Source of the DNA: RGIG3135 sp964477115
GTDB lineage: Bacteria > Actinomycetota > Coriobacteriia > Coriobacteriales > Eggerthellaceae
Assembly (NCBI GenBank): GCA_964477115.1
Contig: CAYZCY010000045.1
Span: 1 to 9,621, forward strand
Length of the DNA stretch: 9,621 nt
Reading direction: 5' to 3'
Shown here: one piece after another, positions 1 to 6,430 of the stretch
Layout of the letters: each line of letters begins with the position of its first letter
Numbering within the stretch: the first letter of the stretch is position 1
Notes under the pieces: generated by a model
Told to the model about the DNA's origin: nothing
Seen by the model: the letters and a program-made list of their open reading frames with translations, nothing else
The model's database searches: none
Program-made: the position numbers and the translations under genes

Positions 1-1779
1 GCCGAACATCATGTAGGGCACGGAATACAGCTCGACCTTGCCAGTCTGCGTGGCGAAGCCGGGCTGGCCGTCGGGACGCAGGCCACCGGTCTTGTACTTG
101 TAGTACTCGTAGGGCAAATACACCGGCGCAATGTCCTGCATCTCGTAGAAATCGGCACCAGTGGGCTCGAGAATGTGGGAGAACATCTCCTCCACGGACT
201 CCCAAGGCCAGGCCTCGGGCGCGAGCCTCTTGCCCAGCGTGAACAGGATCTCCTGGTCAGACTTGCACTCGCCCGCCGGCTCGCAGGCCTTGTTGATGGT
301 CTCGCCACGCTGGCAGCCGTCGCCGATGCGGATGCCGTTGCGCTCGGGATAGGTAGTCACGGGCAGCACCACATCGGCAAGGGCCATGACGGTGGCGTTC
401 ATGAACATGTCCACGTCGACGATGAACTCGTGCTCGTTCATGGCGACGCGGCAGTAGTCGGGGTCGGGGCCGGTGCCCGTGAGCATGTCGGAAGTCTGAA
501 TCCAGGCCATCTTCAGCTCGAAGGGCTTCTTGCTCAGAAGCGTGCGCATGATGGTGGAAGCGGCCGCGCCCGGCACCGCGCCGGCGGCGTAGAAGGCGAA
601 GTCTTGGGGCCCCAGGCGGTACTGCTCCACCTCGGGCGGCAGAAACTCGGCGCCCCATCCGCCCAGGTACTGCAGCAGCTCGGGCGGCTTGATCATGCCG
701 CCGGGCTTGTCGAGGTTGCCGGTGATCATCATGAGGTCGGAAAGCGCCATGGTGGAGGGCAGCGCCTCGGTGGTCTGGTCGACCGCCACGCCCCACTGGA
801 TCACCATGCCGTCGGCCTTCGCCATCATGCGCGCGGCAGCTTGGATCTTCTCCGCGGGCACCCAGGTGATCTCCTCGGTGCGCTCAAGCGGGAACTCTGC
901 GCAGCGCTCGGCGTACTCATCGAAGCCGTGGCACCAGTTCTCGACGAACTCGTGGTCGTAAATGCCTTCTTTGATCATGACGTCGGCCAGGCCCAGCGCC
1001 AGCGCCGCGTCGGTGCCGGGACGACTCTGAAGCCAGATATCGGCACGGGAGGCAAGCCAGGTCAGGCGAGGATCGATGACGACGAGCTTGGCACCTCGGC
1101 GCATAACGTCGACGACCCAGTGGCCGTACAGGCCGTCGGAGTTTGACACGACGGGGTTGTTCCCCCAGACGACAATGCACTCAGGGCACTTCCAGCGCGG
1201 GTCGTCGTAGCGATCGGGGAACTGCTGGGAGTAGTCGCCCACCCAGAAGCTGCCCGTGGTCACGGCGCAGCCGAAGACGCGCGGCGCGTAGCAGGCGATG
1301 CCGTTGAGGGCGGAAGAAACCTGAGGGCTGCCGTAAGACCAGGCGAAACGGGAAAGGTAGGAGCCAATGTCTCGACCGGTACCCACCCAGAAGGTAACCG
1401 TCCACGGGCCGAACTCGTCGCGGTAATAGCTCATCTTCTCGTAGATGAGGTCGTAGGCCTCATCCCAGGAAATGCGCTCGAAGCAGTCCTTGCCACGGTC
1501 CTTCGGGTCGCGCTTCATGGGATAGAGGATGCGGTCGGGGTTGTTGACGCACTCGTTGACGGCGAGGCACCTGGGGCACAGGCGACCCTGGTTGTAGGGA
1601 TTCTCCGGATCCCCTTCGACGCGCACCAGCTTGCCGTCGGCGTCGGTGAACATCTGCACGCCACAGCCCAGGTGGCAACCTGGCCCCGACCACGCGCTGC
1701 CGCGCGTGACCGTGAGGTCGCCCTGCTTATAGCGCACGGGCTTCTCCTGGATGACGGGGATGTAACCTTCGTTGATCAT
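1..1779 (-). CDS. Molybdopterin-dependent oxidoreductase (DMSO reductase superfamily), 3' end missing
   Basis: An open frame of 593 codons runs from an ATG at 1779 off the left edge without a stop. A strong Shine-Dalgarno (GGAGAGAAGG) lies directly upstream. Seen in the protein: an N-terminal Cys set C35-x3-C39-x28-C68-x2-C71 (GPGCHLGCGV and GRLCPRC), Cys163 in the NGIACYAPR stretch as a candidate Mo/W ligand, VVWGNNP (203-209), IDPR (235-238), RPGTD (253-257), TGNLDKPGG, a DVVLP-type motif near the pterin site, and TGKVELYS (579-586), which opens the C-terminal dinucleotide-binding domain. These are hallmarks of bis-PGD enzymes. The GPGCHxGCGV/GRLCPRC pattern recalls the acetylene-hydratase/catechol-dehydroxylase branch, so reductive dehydroxylation of a phenolic or another anaerobic redox reaction is possible, but the substrate cannot be read. 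There is no Tat signal at the N-terminus, so it is probably cytoplasmic. The usual first cluster Cys (near residue 32) is Gly. A TetR gene lies upstream on the same strand. Confidence 0.93.
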   Translation of the reverse strand, partial: MINEGYIPVIQEKPVRYKQGDLTVTRGSAWSGPGCHLGCGVQMFTDADGKLVRVEGDPENPYNQGRLCPRCLAVNECVNNPDRILYPMKRDPKDRGKDCFERISWDEAYDLIYEKMSYYRDEFGPWTVTFWVGTGRDIGSYLSRFAWSYGSPQVSSALNGIACYAPRVFGCAVTTGSFWVGDYSQQFPDRYDDPRWKCPECIVVWGNNPVVSNSDGLYGHWVVDVMRRGAKLVVIDPRLTWLASRADIWLQSRPGTDAALALGLADVMIKEGIYDHEFVENWCHGFDEYAERCAEFPLERTEEITWVPAEKIQAAARMMAKADGMVIQWGVAVDQTTEALPSTMALSDLMMITGNLDKPGGMIKPPELLQYLGGWGAEFLPPEVEQYRLGPQDFAFYAAGAVPGAAASTIMRTLLSKKPFELKMAWIQTSDMLTGTGPDPDYCRVAMNEHEFIVDVDMFMNATVMALADVVLPVTTYPERNGIRIGDGCQRGETINKACEPAGECKSDQEILFTLGKRLAPEAWPWESVEEMFSHILEPTGADFYEMQDIAPVYLPYEYYKYKTGGLRPDGQPGFATQTGKVELYSVPYMMFG

Positions 1780-1805
1780 CCTTCTCTCCTTCTCTCGGTG
1801 ATGGA

Positions 1806-1880
1806 GAGGGGCATGCGATTTGGCTTAAACTGGGGGACAAGGGGGAAAGGCAGCCCCGCAAAGCCAATCGCTTGCCCCTC
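1806..1880. repeat. Imperfect 20-bp inverted repeat in the molybdoenzyme leader
   Basis: The plus-strand arm at 1806-1826 (GAGGGGCATGCGATT then TGGCTT) is the reverse complement of 1861-1880 (AAGCCAATCGCTTGCCCCTC), apart from one mismatch and one inserted T. The 34-nt loop contains a nested GGGG/CCCC pairing (1842-1845 with 1854-1857). The element lies 27-101 nt upstream of the molybdoenzyme ATG, so it would fold in its mRNA leader if transcription starts further upstream. There is no U-run after the stem, so it is not a standard terminator. A protein operator with two distant half-sites or an RNA switch are the alternatives. Confidence 0.7.
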
Positions 1881-2029
1881 GCAAAGAAGGATGCCTCGGA
1901 TGCGGAAAGCGCGCAGTCGGCTGCCAGGCTCAAATCTGGCTGCCGCGTAAGGCCGGCGGTATTAAAGTGCGGAGGGGGTTGAGCTGCAGGGATGGCGTCC
2001 GGTGCGGACTCGCCGACCTTTGCAGGGCC

Positions 2030-2053
2030 GATGCCGGCTGCTAAGCCGGCGTT
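2030..2053 (-). terminator. Candidate weak terminator hairpin after tetR-family gene
   Basis: GCCGGC (2033-2038) and GCCGGC (2045-2050) flank a 6-nt loop, with an A-T and two G-T pairs extending the stem. The hairpin lies about 10 nt past the TAG of the TetR gene. No T-run follows on the minus strand, so intrinsic termination would be poor. It may equally be an mRNA 3'-end stabiliser or chance. Confidence 0.3.
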
Positions 2054-2062
2054 AGCCAAGGG

Positions 2063-2674
2063 CTAGATTCCTGTCATGGCGTCTGCGCTGGGAGCGGGGC
2101 TTTGCCTCATGCCGCCATGTACGACGGTGATGGTGTGGTCGATGTAGCTTGCAAGGACCTCGGGGCTTTCGACGAGCCCGCCCTCGGCCCAGCTCTTCAG
2201 CACGCCCACCATTCCGGAGCTGAGAAACGCGTTGTGGAAGCCGAGCTCTTGGGTGGAGTAATCACCCTTGTCGAAGGGGATGAGCAGGTAGATGAGCTCC
2301 AGGTAAGGCACCAAACGGTCGCCCATCAGCGGAATGAGGTCGTTTTCCGCGAAAAGGGACAGAAGCTCGCGGCGCTCGACCCAAAACGCGAAGTAGGCGC
2401 GCATCATCTGCTCGGTGCTGGAGATGCGGTCGCCGTCGAGGGATGCGACAAACTGGGCGAGCAGGTCATCCATGACGGATTCGACTACGGCATCCTTGGA
2501 GGCGAAGTGGTTGTAAAAAGTGGGTCGCGTGAGGTCGGCCCGGCGGCAGATCTCGTTCACCGTGATTTCGCAAAGAGGCTTTTCCCGCATGATTTCCATG
2601 AGGGCTTCCGTGATCCAGCGGCGGGAGCGAGCGGCGGTGGGATTGCAGGACGCTTTCGCAGGCAGGTGGCTCAT
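2063..2674 (-). CDS. TetR/AcrR-family transcriptional regulator
   Basis: This 203-residue protein has the usual length for TetR repressors. Residues about 17-63 form the DNA-binding domain, with the helix-turn-helix around ITVNEICRRADLTRPTFYNHF (37-57), including the family's typical T-x-x-x-F/Y-Y-x-H-F recognition helix and the following SKDAVV. The C-terminal two thirds is a helical ligand/dimer domain too variable to assign a ligand. The ATG at 2674 is supported by GGAGGA 8 nt upstream. It is followed on the same strand, after 283 bp, by the molybdoenzyme gene, and is divergent from the short LuxR-type gene. A perfect 18-bp palindrome in its upstream region is a likely operator, suggesting autoregulation and control of the divergent gene. 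Control of the molybdoenzyme is an inference from proximity only. Confidence 0.93.
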   Translation of the reverse strand: MSHLPAKASCNPTAARSRRWITEALMEIMREKPLCEITVNEICRRADLTRPTFYNHFASKDAVVESVMDDLLAQFVASLDGDRISSTEQMMRAYFAFWVERRELLSLFAENDLIPLMGDRLVPYLELIYLLIPFDKGDYSTQELGFHNAFLSSGMVGVLKSWAEGGLVESPEVLASYIDHTITVVHGGMRQSPAPSADAMTGI

Positions 2675-2699
2675 TTTACACTTCCTCCAACTTGTAAGA
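2674..2699. promoter_or_regulatory. Possible second, degenerate TetR half-site pair at the tetR start
   Basis: TTTTAC (2674-2679) and GTAAGA (2694-2699) repeat the half-sites of the upstream palindrome with one mismatch, but are 14 bp apart instead of 4. The difference is one helical turn. They bracket the tetR ribosome binding site. Weak evidence: two 6-mers in an A/T-rich leader could arise by chance. Confidence 0.25.
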
Positions 2700-2714
2700 C
2701 TTGCGCTCGGTTGC

Positions 2715-2744
2715 TTGACGGACCCGTTTTTTGGCGCGTATGCT
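2715..2744 (+). promoter_or_regulatory. Candidate promoter for the LuxR-type gene
   Basis: TTGACG (2715-2720) is followed after 18 bp by TATGCT (2739-2744), a reasonable sigma-70-type pair. The predicted start of transcription, about 2751, falls at the edge of the palindromic operator, a location suited to repression. The distance to the proposed TTG start at 2814 is about 60 nt. Confidence 0.45.
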
Positions 2745-2750
2745 GGAGCT

Positions 2751-2786
2751 ATCTTTTACGAATGTAAAAGTTTTGTCAATTGTCAA
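2751..2786 (-). promoter_or_regulatory. Candidate tetR promoter with tandem TTGACA boxes
   Basis: On the minus strand two consensus -35 hexamers TTGACA occur one base apart (2786-2781 and 2779-2774). The second has a weak -10 (AAAGAT, 2756-2751) at 17 bp. The doubled box may also be a regulator half-site repeat. The -35 match is exact, the -10 is poor. Confidence 0.35.
2753..2770. promoter_or_regulatory. 18-bp perfect palindrome, probable TetR operator
   Basis: CTTTTAC-GAAT-GTAAAAG is a perfect inverted repeat with a 4-bp spacer, lying between the divergent tetR and luxR-type genes. Short palindromes in this position are the common operator layout of TetR regulators. On the plus strand it follows the predicted transcription start of the LuxR-type gene. 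On the minus strand it falls between the -35-like TTGACA (2779-2774) and a poor -10, so one bound dimer could repress both directions. Confidence 0.65.
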
Positions 2787-2813
2787 AGGCTCGGAAAAGA
2801 GGGGTTGGGGGAA

Positions 2814-3305
2814 TTGGGCACTTCGTTGGCGTTAGCTTTGGCTCTGGCTGCCGCCTTCGCATGCGGGACGCTGTTCGGCGCGATTCAGGCCAAGCGTGGC
2901 TTATACGCGGCAAACACTGGCATCGGCTCTCGCTGCGCCGATGCCCCTGCTCCTTCCCGAGCCGGCGAGTTTCCGGATTGCTCGCAGTGCGATTCAGGGG
3001 AGACTGATTGCAAGGCAGCCCCTTCTCCCTCTGCGCCTCCGGGTCTTCCCCCCGTACAGGACGGGGCTTTCCTGGCAACGCGATTCAGCGAAAGCTGTGA
3101 GAGACTTGCTCAGCGCAGCGGGCTTTCTGCGCGGGAGTCGGAGGTTTTCGGGCTGTTGGCCTGCGGACGCTCGACAGCTCATATCGCCGATACGCTGTGC
3201 ATCTCTACGTCAACGGTCAAAACGCACACCTACCGCATCTACCGCAAACTCGACGTTCACTCCCAGCAGGACCTGATCAGCCTCGTCGAGAGCGAGGCGG
3301 GGTGA
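2814..3305 (+). CDS. Short LuxR-type HTH regulator with one N-terminal membrane segment (possibly truncated)
   Basis: The C-terminal about 60 residues are a complete LuxR/FixJ-type HTH: LSARESEVFGLLACGRS followed by HIADTLCISTSTVKTHTYRIYRKLDVHSQQDLISLV. Upstream in the same frame lie a proline/cysteine-rich linker (CSQC...DC) and a 20-residue hydrophobic stretch, SLALALALAAAFACGTLFGA, that can span the membrane. The frame stays open back into the antisense of tetR, so the start is uncertain. TTG at 2814 is chosen because AGAGGGG lies 9 nt before it and the promoter-like boxes are upstream, giving about 163 residues; there is no ATG in frame between the promoter and the HTH that fits better. 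Eggerthellaceae LuxR proteins usually have a large multi-pass N-terminal domain of several hundred residues, so this one keeps only what looks like the last membrane helix. It may be a minimal membrane-tethered regulator or a remnant. Divergent from tetR. Confidence 0.6.
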   Translation: MGTSLALALALAAAFACGTLFGAIQAKRGLYAANTGIGSRCADAPAPSRAGEFPDCSQCDSGETDCKAAPSPSAPPGLPPVQDGAFLATRFSESCERLAQRSGLSARESEVFGLLACGRSTAHIADTLCISTSTVKTHTYRIYRKLDVHSQQDLISLVESEAG

Positions 3306-3389
3306 ACGCGCGAAGCCGGCCGAAAACCAGATGTAGACGGTAAAGCTATCCCCGGGGAGGACCTGTAAAACTTGAGTTAGATAGTTCAT
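3210..3389 (-). pseudogene. Truncated DUF2442-like gene fragment
   Basis: An ATG at 3389 with AGGAGGT at a good distance opens a 59-codon frame. Its first about 25 residues (MNYLTQVLQVLPGDSFTVYI then WFSAG) resemble the N-terminal beta strands of DUF2442 proteins, which are normally about 80-90 residues. After about position 3310 the resemblance ends and the frame runs antisense through the LuxR HTH to a TGA at 3210. The intact start signals with a cut body suggest a gene truncated by a rearrangement whose joint lies at the 3' end of the LuxR gene. The family call is from memory of the family pattern, not a search. Confidence 0.45.
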
Positions 3390-3400
3390 GGCTCGACCTC

Positions 3401-3511
3401 CTACATGAGCGGAGTGATAGAGTTTAGACCTTGCTGCGACTTAGCAAGCTCCCAGTTTTCCATGAGCTCGTCTTTGTGGAGCTCTGCCCACACACGAACC
3501 GAGTCGTCATC
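3401..3511 (-). pseudogene. C-terminal remnant of a DUF4160-like gene
   Basis: The 36 codons before the TAG at 3401-3403 read DDDSVRVWAELHKDELMENW and then ELAKSQQGLNSITPLM. This resembles the end of DUF4160 proteins (a W-x-x-x-H-x-x-E-L-x-x-x-W-x-x-A pattern). The codon immediately upstream (3512-3514) is TGA in frame, while the neighbouring frame upstream reads PHSSYIISFE, suggesting a frameshift or loss of the N-terminal part. The stop lies 11 nt upstream of the DUF2442-like ATG, the usual tight spacing of the DUF4160-DUF2442 pair, which is often regarded as a small toxin-antitoxin-like or mobile cassette. No start signal of its own is visible. Confidence 0.5.
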
Positions 3512-3626
3512 TCAAAGCTGATGATATAGGACGAATGCGGCGACGATGAGGTCTGACCGACGACTTCGCTAACGCGCGTCCATACACATGCGAAAGGCCC
3601 GCGCAAGGCCCGCACAAAAGATCGCC
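3512..3626. other. Gene-free stretch downstream of the histidine kinase
   Basis: No intact gene is visible between the DUF4160-like remnant and the kinase stop. A 9-bp direct repeat AAGGCCCGC (3595-3603 and 3606-3614) occurs just past the kinase end. On the minus strand its GGCC cores could form a short hairpin, too weak to call a terminator. Confidence 0.4.
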
Positions 3627-5633
3627 CTACAGCTTCGAAGAGTCCAAGATCAGCATGGCCGAAGTGCGGAAGATCCCGTCTTCCTCGTAAACGGCGCTGA
3701 AGCTTCCGTCGTAACGCTCGGACATGTCCTTGAGAATGCGCAGGCCCCAACCGTGCGCGCGCACAACGGACTCGGCCAAACGGTCTCGCCTCGACCGACG
3801 CGAACCCCGAGGACCCTCGATTCCCACCAGGCGCACCAAATCCCAGGCTTCCGCAACGGAGCGTTCTCCTTCTCCTCCTCTAGAGGAGGGCTCGGAAAGG
3901 ATCGTGCAGCTGTTTTCCATGGTGACCACGAACACACCGGCAGCATGGCTGGCGCGAAGCTTGATGTGGCGCTTACCTTCTTCAAGCTGAAGACAGGCTT
4001 GAAGGGCGTTGTCGAGCATGTTGGAGAAGAGGGCGCACAGGTCAACCGTCGAAACGGGCAGGTCTTCGGGGACGTTGATTGAGCAATCGAAGTCAATGCC
4101 CTCGTCAGCGCAAACACCAGCCTTTATGGAGACAAGCGCATTCACCACGCGGTTTTCGCAGAATCGCTTGTCATTGAAAACGGGTGCCAGGATAACCGAG
4201 TCGAAGGTGCCCCTAACGTCGACCGAATCGCCGCTGGATAGTTTGACCTCCAGATCGCGCAGGGCGCATCTCAGGTCCTGTCGGGAGCGCTGAGCCTCCG
4301 TAAGCTCCATCGACAAACGCTCGTAATAGTGCTTTTGCACCAGGGCCTGCTCTTCGAGAATGAGCGCCTTCACCTCGAGGTCGCCCTGCTTGAAGGCAAG
4401 ATCCAGGTAGTAGTACAGAACAGCGTCAACCACAAAGCACAGCGCGCAGGCGACCACGTCAACAAGGTAGAACCAAACGGGCATGTCATTAGCCGCGCCG
4501 CAGAAGAACAGGAACAGGGCCACGGCGATCTGGCTGACGGGAAACACCGCCACGAGATTCCTTCGCAAAGAAGAATAGGTTGAAGGCTTGGATGCGGCTT
4601 TTTTCCGAGGGACGGCCGTTCCAGCTGCCGCGCCAGGCTCTCCGGGCAAACCAAAGCCTTCCAGGCTCGTTCCCTCATCTTGGTGCCGAGCGCCAAGGTC
4701 CGCGCATTCAAACCCCAACGATTCAACGTCGTGGACCGAAGACTCCTCCACAGCATCGAGGCCCTCGATCATTTCACGAATGTGGCTGGCGGCCGCTTCT
4801 GTATCCCTCTTATCAAGCAGGTACAAAATGACGTTCACGTGATTGCGCAGGTCATGACGCACAGAGGCGAGAACCGACACTTCATGCTCGATCTTCCCGT
4901 ACGCCTTGAGATAGCGATCCAGCTCCGCTTGGTGGAAAGCCATGCGCCACCGATCGCGCTCACGACGGTTGTAGTAATCGAGCAAGACAAAGCAGGCGAT
5001 GTCGGCCAGCAGGCAGATGAGGCAGATGAGGGTAAGACCCAGAGCGGCGGCTTTGGAAAAAGCCTGATTGAGTTCGATGGAATAAACGCCAAGCGCCACC
5101 ATGAAATATTGGAGCAAAAGCATCCAGATAAACAGAAGGGCCCCGCGATCAGTTCTATGGCCCGTGATGAGCTGCTGCGCGCGATATTCGCCGAACAGAA
5201 GGAGGCAGAGCGACACCACGTGGACAGCTCGGGCAAGCAGCAGATACTCGCCGTATTCCAAGAGGGCCTGCGCGCTGGTGGGAACCACGTCCGTAATGCC
5301 AACCCAATACAGGCTCGGCGGCACTTCGGCGATAACGACGGCAATCTGCATGACAACTGCCGTGAAGGCCTTGCGAGAAAAAGCGTCACGGGAGAAAAGA
5401 AGCTGGGGAACCACCAAAATGGCCACGCCGAGAAAGGCCTCGAGAGCGGCGTTCATCATGGGTGCAGCAAGGGTGTTCGCCACGAAAAGGGCGAAGGTAA
5501 GCGCAGCAAAGCAGCCCTTTTTCCTGATGTCGAACAGGAAAAAGGACGCAACTATCACGACCAGCTCCGCCGGTGCATACAAGATAAGCTGAGCTACAGT
5601 CAGCCCCAAGCTTGAGTCCATCAATGACGCCAT
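3627..5633 (-). CDS. AgrC-like (HPK10/GHKL) sensor histidine kinase with a tandem, two-kinase architecture
   Basis: This is a membrane sensor kinase of 668 residues, against about 430-450 for AgrC-type kinases. In order: about six membrane helices (about 12-222); a dimerisation/His-box SVRHDLRNHVNVI with the phospho-acceptor His260; a hydrophilic linker (about 295-358) with no ATPase domain; two more membrane helices (about 360-379 and 386-410); a coiled stretch ending in RSRQDLRCAL, a second His-box-like sequence with Gln452 where His is expected; then the GHKL ATPase with N-box NMLDNALQA (538-546), MENSC, and the glycine loop GWGLRIL (628-634), with a basic insertion at about 585-622 in the ATP-lid region. 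It reads like a kinase lacking its ATPase fused in frame to one lacking its first helices and its active His. Its partner is the LytTR regulator 21 nt upstream. The ATG at 5633 has no clear Shine-Dalgarno, so translation is probably coupled. ATG at 5621 is an alternative. Confidence 0.9.
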   Translation of the reverse strand: MASLMDSSLGLTVAQLILYAPAELVVIVASFFLFDIRKKGCFAALTFALFVANTLAAPMMNAALEAFLGVAILVVPQLLFSRDAFSRKAFTAVVMQIAVVIAEVPPSLYWVGITDVVPTSAQALLEYGEYLLLARAVHVVSLCLLLFGEYRAQQLITGHRTDRGALLFIWMLLLQYFMVALGVYSIELNQAFSKAAALGLTLICLICLLADIACFVLLDYYNRRERDRWRMAFHQAELDRYLKAYGKIEHEVSVLASVRHDLRNHVNVILYLLDKRDTEAAASHIREMIEGLDAVEESSVHDVESLGFECADLGARHQDEGTSLEGFGLPGEPGAAAGTAVPRKKAASKPSTYSSLRRNLVAVFPVSQIAVALFLFFCGAANDMPVWFYLVDVVACALCFVVDAVLYYYLDLAFKQGDLEVKALILEEQALVQKHYYERLSMELTEAQRSRQDLRCALRDLEVKLSSGDSVDVRGTFDSVILAPVFNDKRFCENRVVNALVSIKAGVCADEGIDFDCSINVPEDLPVSTVDLCALFSNMLDNALQACLQLEEGKRHIKLRASHAAGVFVVTMENSCTILSEPSSRGGEGERSVAEAWDLVRLVGIEGPRGSRRSRRDRLAESVVRAHGWGLRILKDMSERYDGSFSAVYEEDGIFRTSAMLILDSSKL

Positions 5634-5654
5634 GAACGTATGGTGAATGCTTTG

Positions 5655-6383
5655 TTACATGCGTGCAAGCAGGTAGTTCGTGAATGCGTCGCGCGTTTCA
5701 CGACTGCGCTTCTGGCTCACCGGAATAGTGGCGCCGGACACTAGGTCAAGCCCGTCGCTGCGCATTTCGACGACCTTTTCCATGTTGACAAGAAAGCTCT
5801 TGTGACATTGCACGAACACAGAAGGAAGCTTCGATTCGATGCCGGAAAGCGACTCATAGGCTTCGATAACGCCCTCAGCGGTGTGAATGCGCACCTTGCG
5901 ACGGTCGGATTCGATGTATTCGATATCGCTCGGCACGACGCGGATAATGCGGCCGCCCACCTTAACGCCGAAGGGCCGCATAGAGCGAGCCTTCAGGTTG
6001 GCGAGGGCTTTGTCGAGCGCATCAGCGAAGTCATTCTTATCGATGGGCTTGAGCAGGAAGTACACGTGCTCGGTACGATAGACGCGGGAGCAGTACTCCA
6101 CATGACCCGTCACGTAGATAAGCTGCACGCAGCGATGGTCGGCCAGCAGTTTACGAGCCGCATCGATGCCGTTTTCGCCACGCGGGCCTTCGTTTTCGAA
6201 GGCAATGTCCATAAACACGATTTGGGGGGAGTAGCCCTTCTTCAACCGTGCTTCGAACTCCTGTAAACTCGTGCAAATGTCGATGTTGAATTCGACTCCC
6301 GAATCATGGTCTAAGACCATACTCTCGACAATGCGCGCCTGATTGATGTCGTCATCGACGACAATCACGTTGTAAGCGCTCAT
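5655..6383 (-). CDS. LytTR-family (AgrA/LytR-like) response regulator
   Basis: Receiver plus LytTR DNA-binding domain, 242 residues from the ATG at 6383. A GTG immediately before it (6386) would add one residue. The ATG is preferred because AGGGCGG sits 5 nt before it. The receiver has the acidic pocket VVDDD (residues 8-12), the phospho-acceptor Asp59 in VFMDIAF, Thr in YVTGH and the conserved Lys112 in LLKPID. The C-terminal half (about 138-242) shows LytTR marks: DIEYIESDRRKVRIHT, QCHKSFLVNM and IPVSQKR. It should bind direct repeats upstream of target promoters when phosphorylated. It is the first gene of a two-gene operon with the kinase on the same strand. The order regulator-kinase and the family pairing (LytTR with an AgrC-type kinase) match peptide- or surface-sensing systems, but no AgrB/AgrD-type genes are present in the window. 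Confidence 0.95.
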   Translation of the reverse strand: MSAYNVIVVDDDINQARIVESMVLDHDSGVEFNIDICTSLQEFEARLKKGYSPQIVFMDIAFENEGPRGENGIDAARKLLADHRCVQLIYVTGHVEYCSRVYRTEHVYFLLKPIDKNDFADALDKALANLKARSMRPFGVKVGGRIIRVVPSDIEYIESDRRKVRIHTAEGVIEAYESLSGIESKLPSVFVQCHKSFLVNMEKVVEMRSDGLDLVSGATIPVSQKRSRETRDAFTNYLLARM

Positions 6384-6430
6384 CACAACCGCCCTATCTA
6401 AATAACCCCTAGCTTAGTTGCCGCGAAGAA

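Larger units (their letters stand above)
1780..2062 (-). promoter_or_regulatory. Leader/control region of the molybdoenzyme gene
   Basis: This 283-bp gap between the tetR stop and the molybdoenzyme start contains, read on the minus strand, a candidate tetR terminator hairpin, a small inverted repeat GCCAG-N8-CTGGC (1923-1940), a C-rich tract, the long inverted repeat described separately, and the strong ribosome binding site. I see no convincing -35/-10 pair. The best -10-like element is TAATAC near 1960-1966 without a matching -35. The gene may therefore need an activator, or may be read from tetR. Confidence 0.5.

Noticed and set aside
175..1146. A 323-codon plus-strand open frame opposite the molybdoenzyme
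   Set aside because: It is the antisense shadow of a GC-rich, strongly conserved gene. The composition is His/Gly/Val-rich with no recognisable domain.
2520..2813. Extension of the LuxR-type frame back to 2520
   Set aside because: That part is antisense to the TetR gene and crosses the divergent promoter region. The open frame there is fortuitous.
4680..5615. A 311-codon plus-strand open frame opposite the histidine kinase
   Set aside because: It is antisense to a kinase with membrane helices, a His-box and an ATPase in frame, and has no domain or ribosome site of its own.
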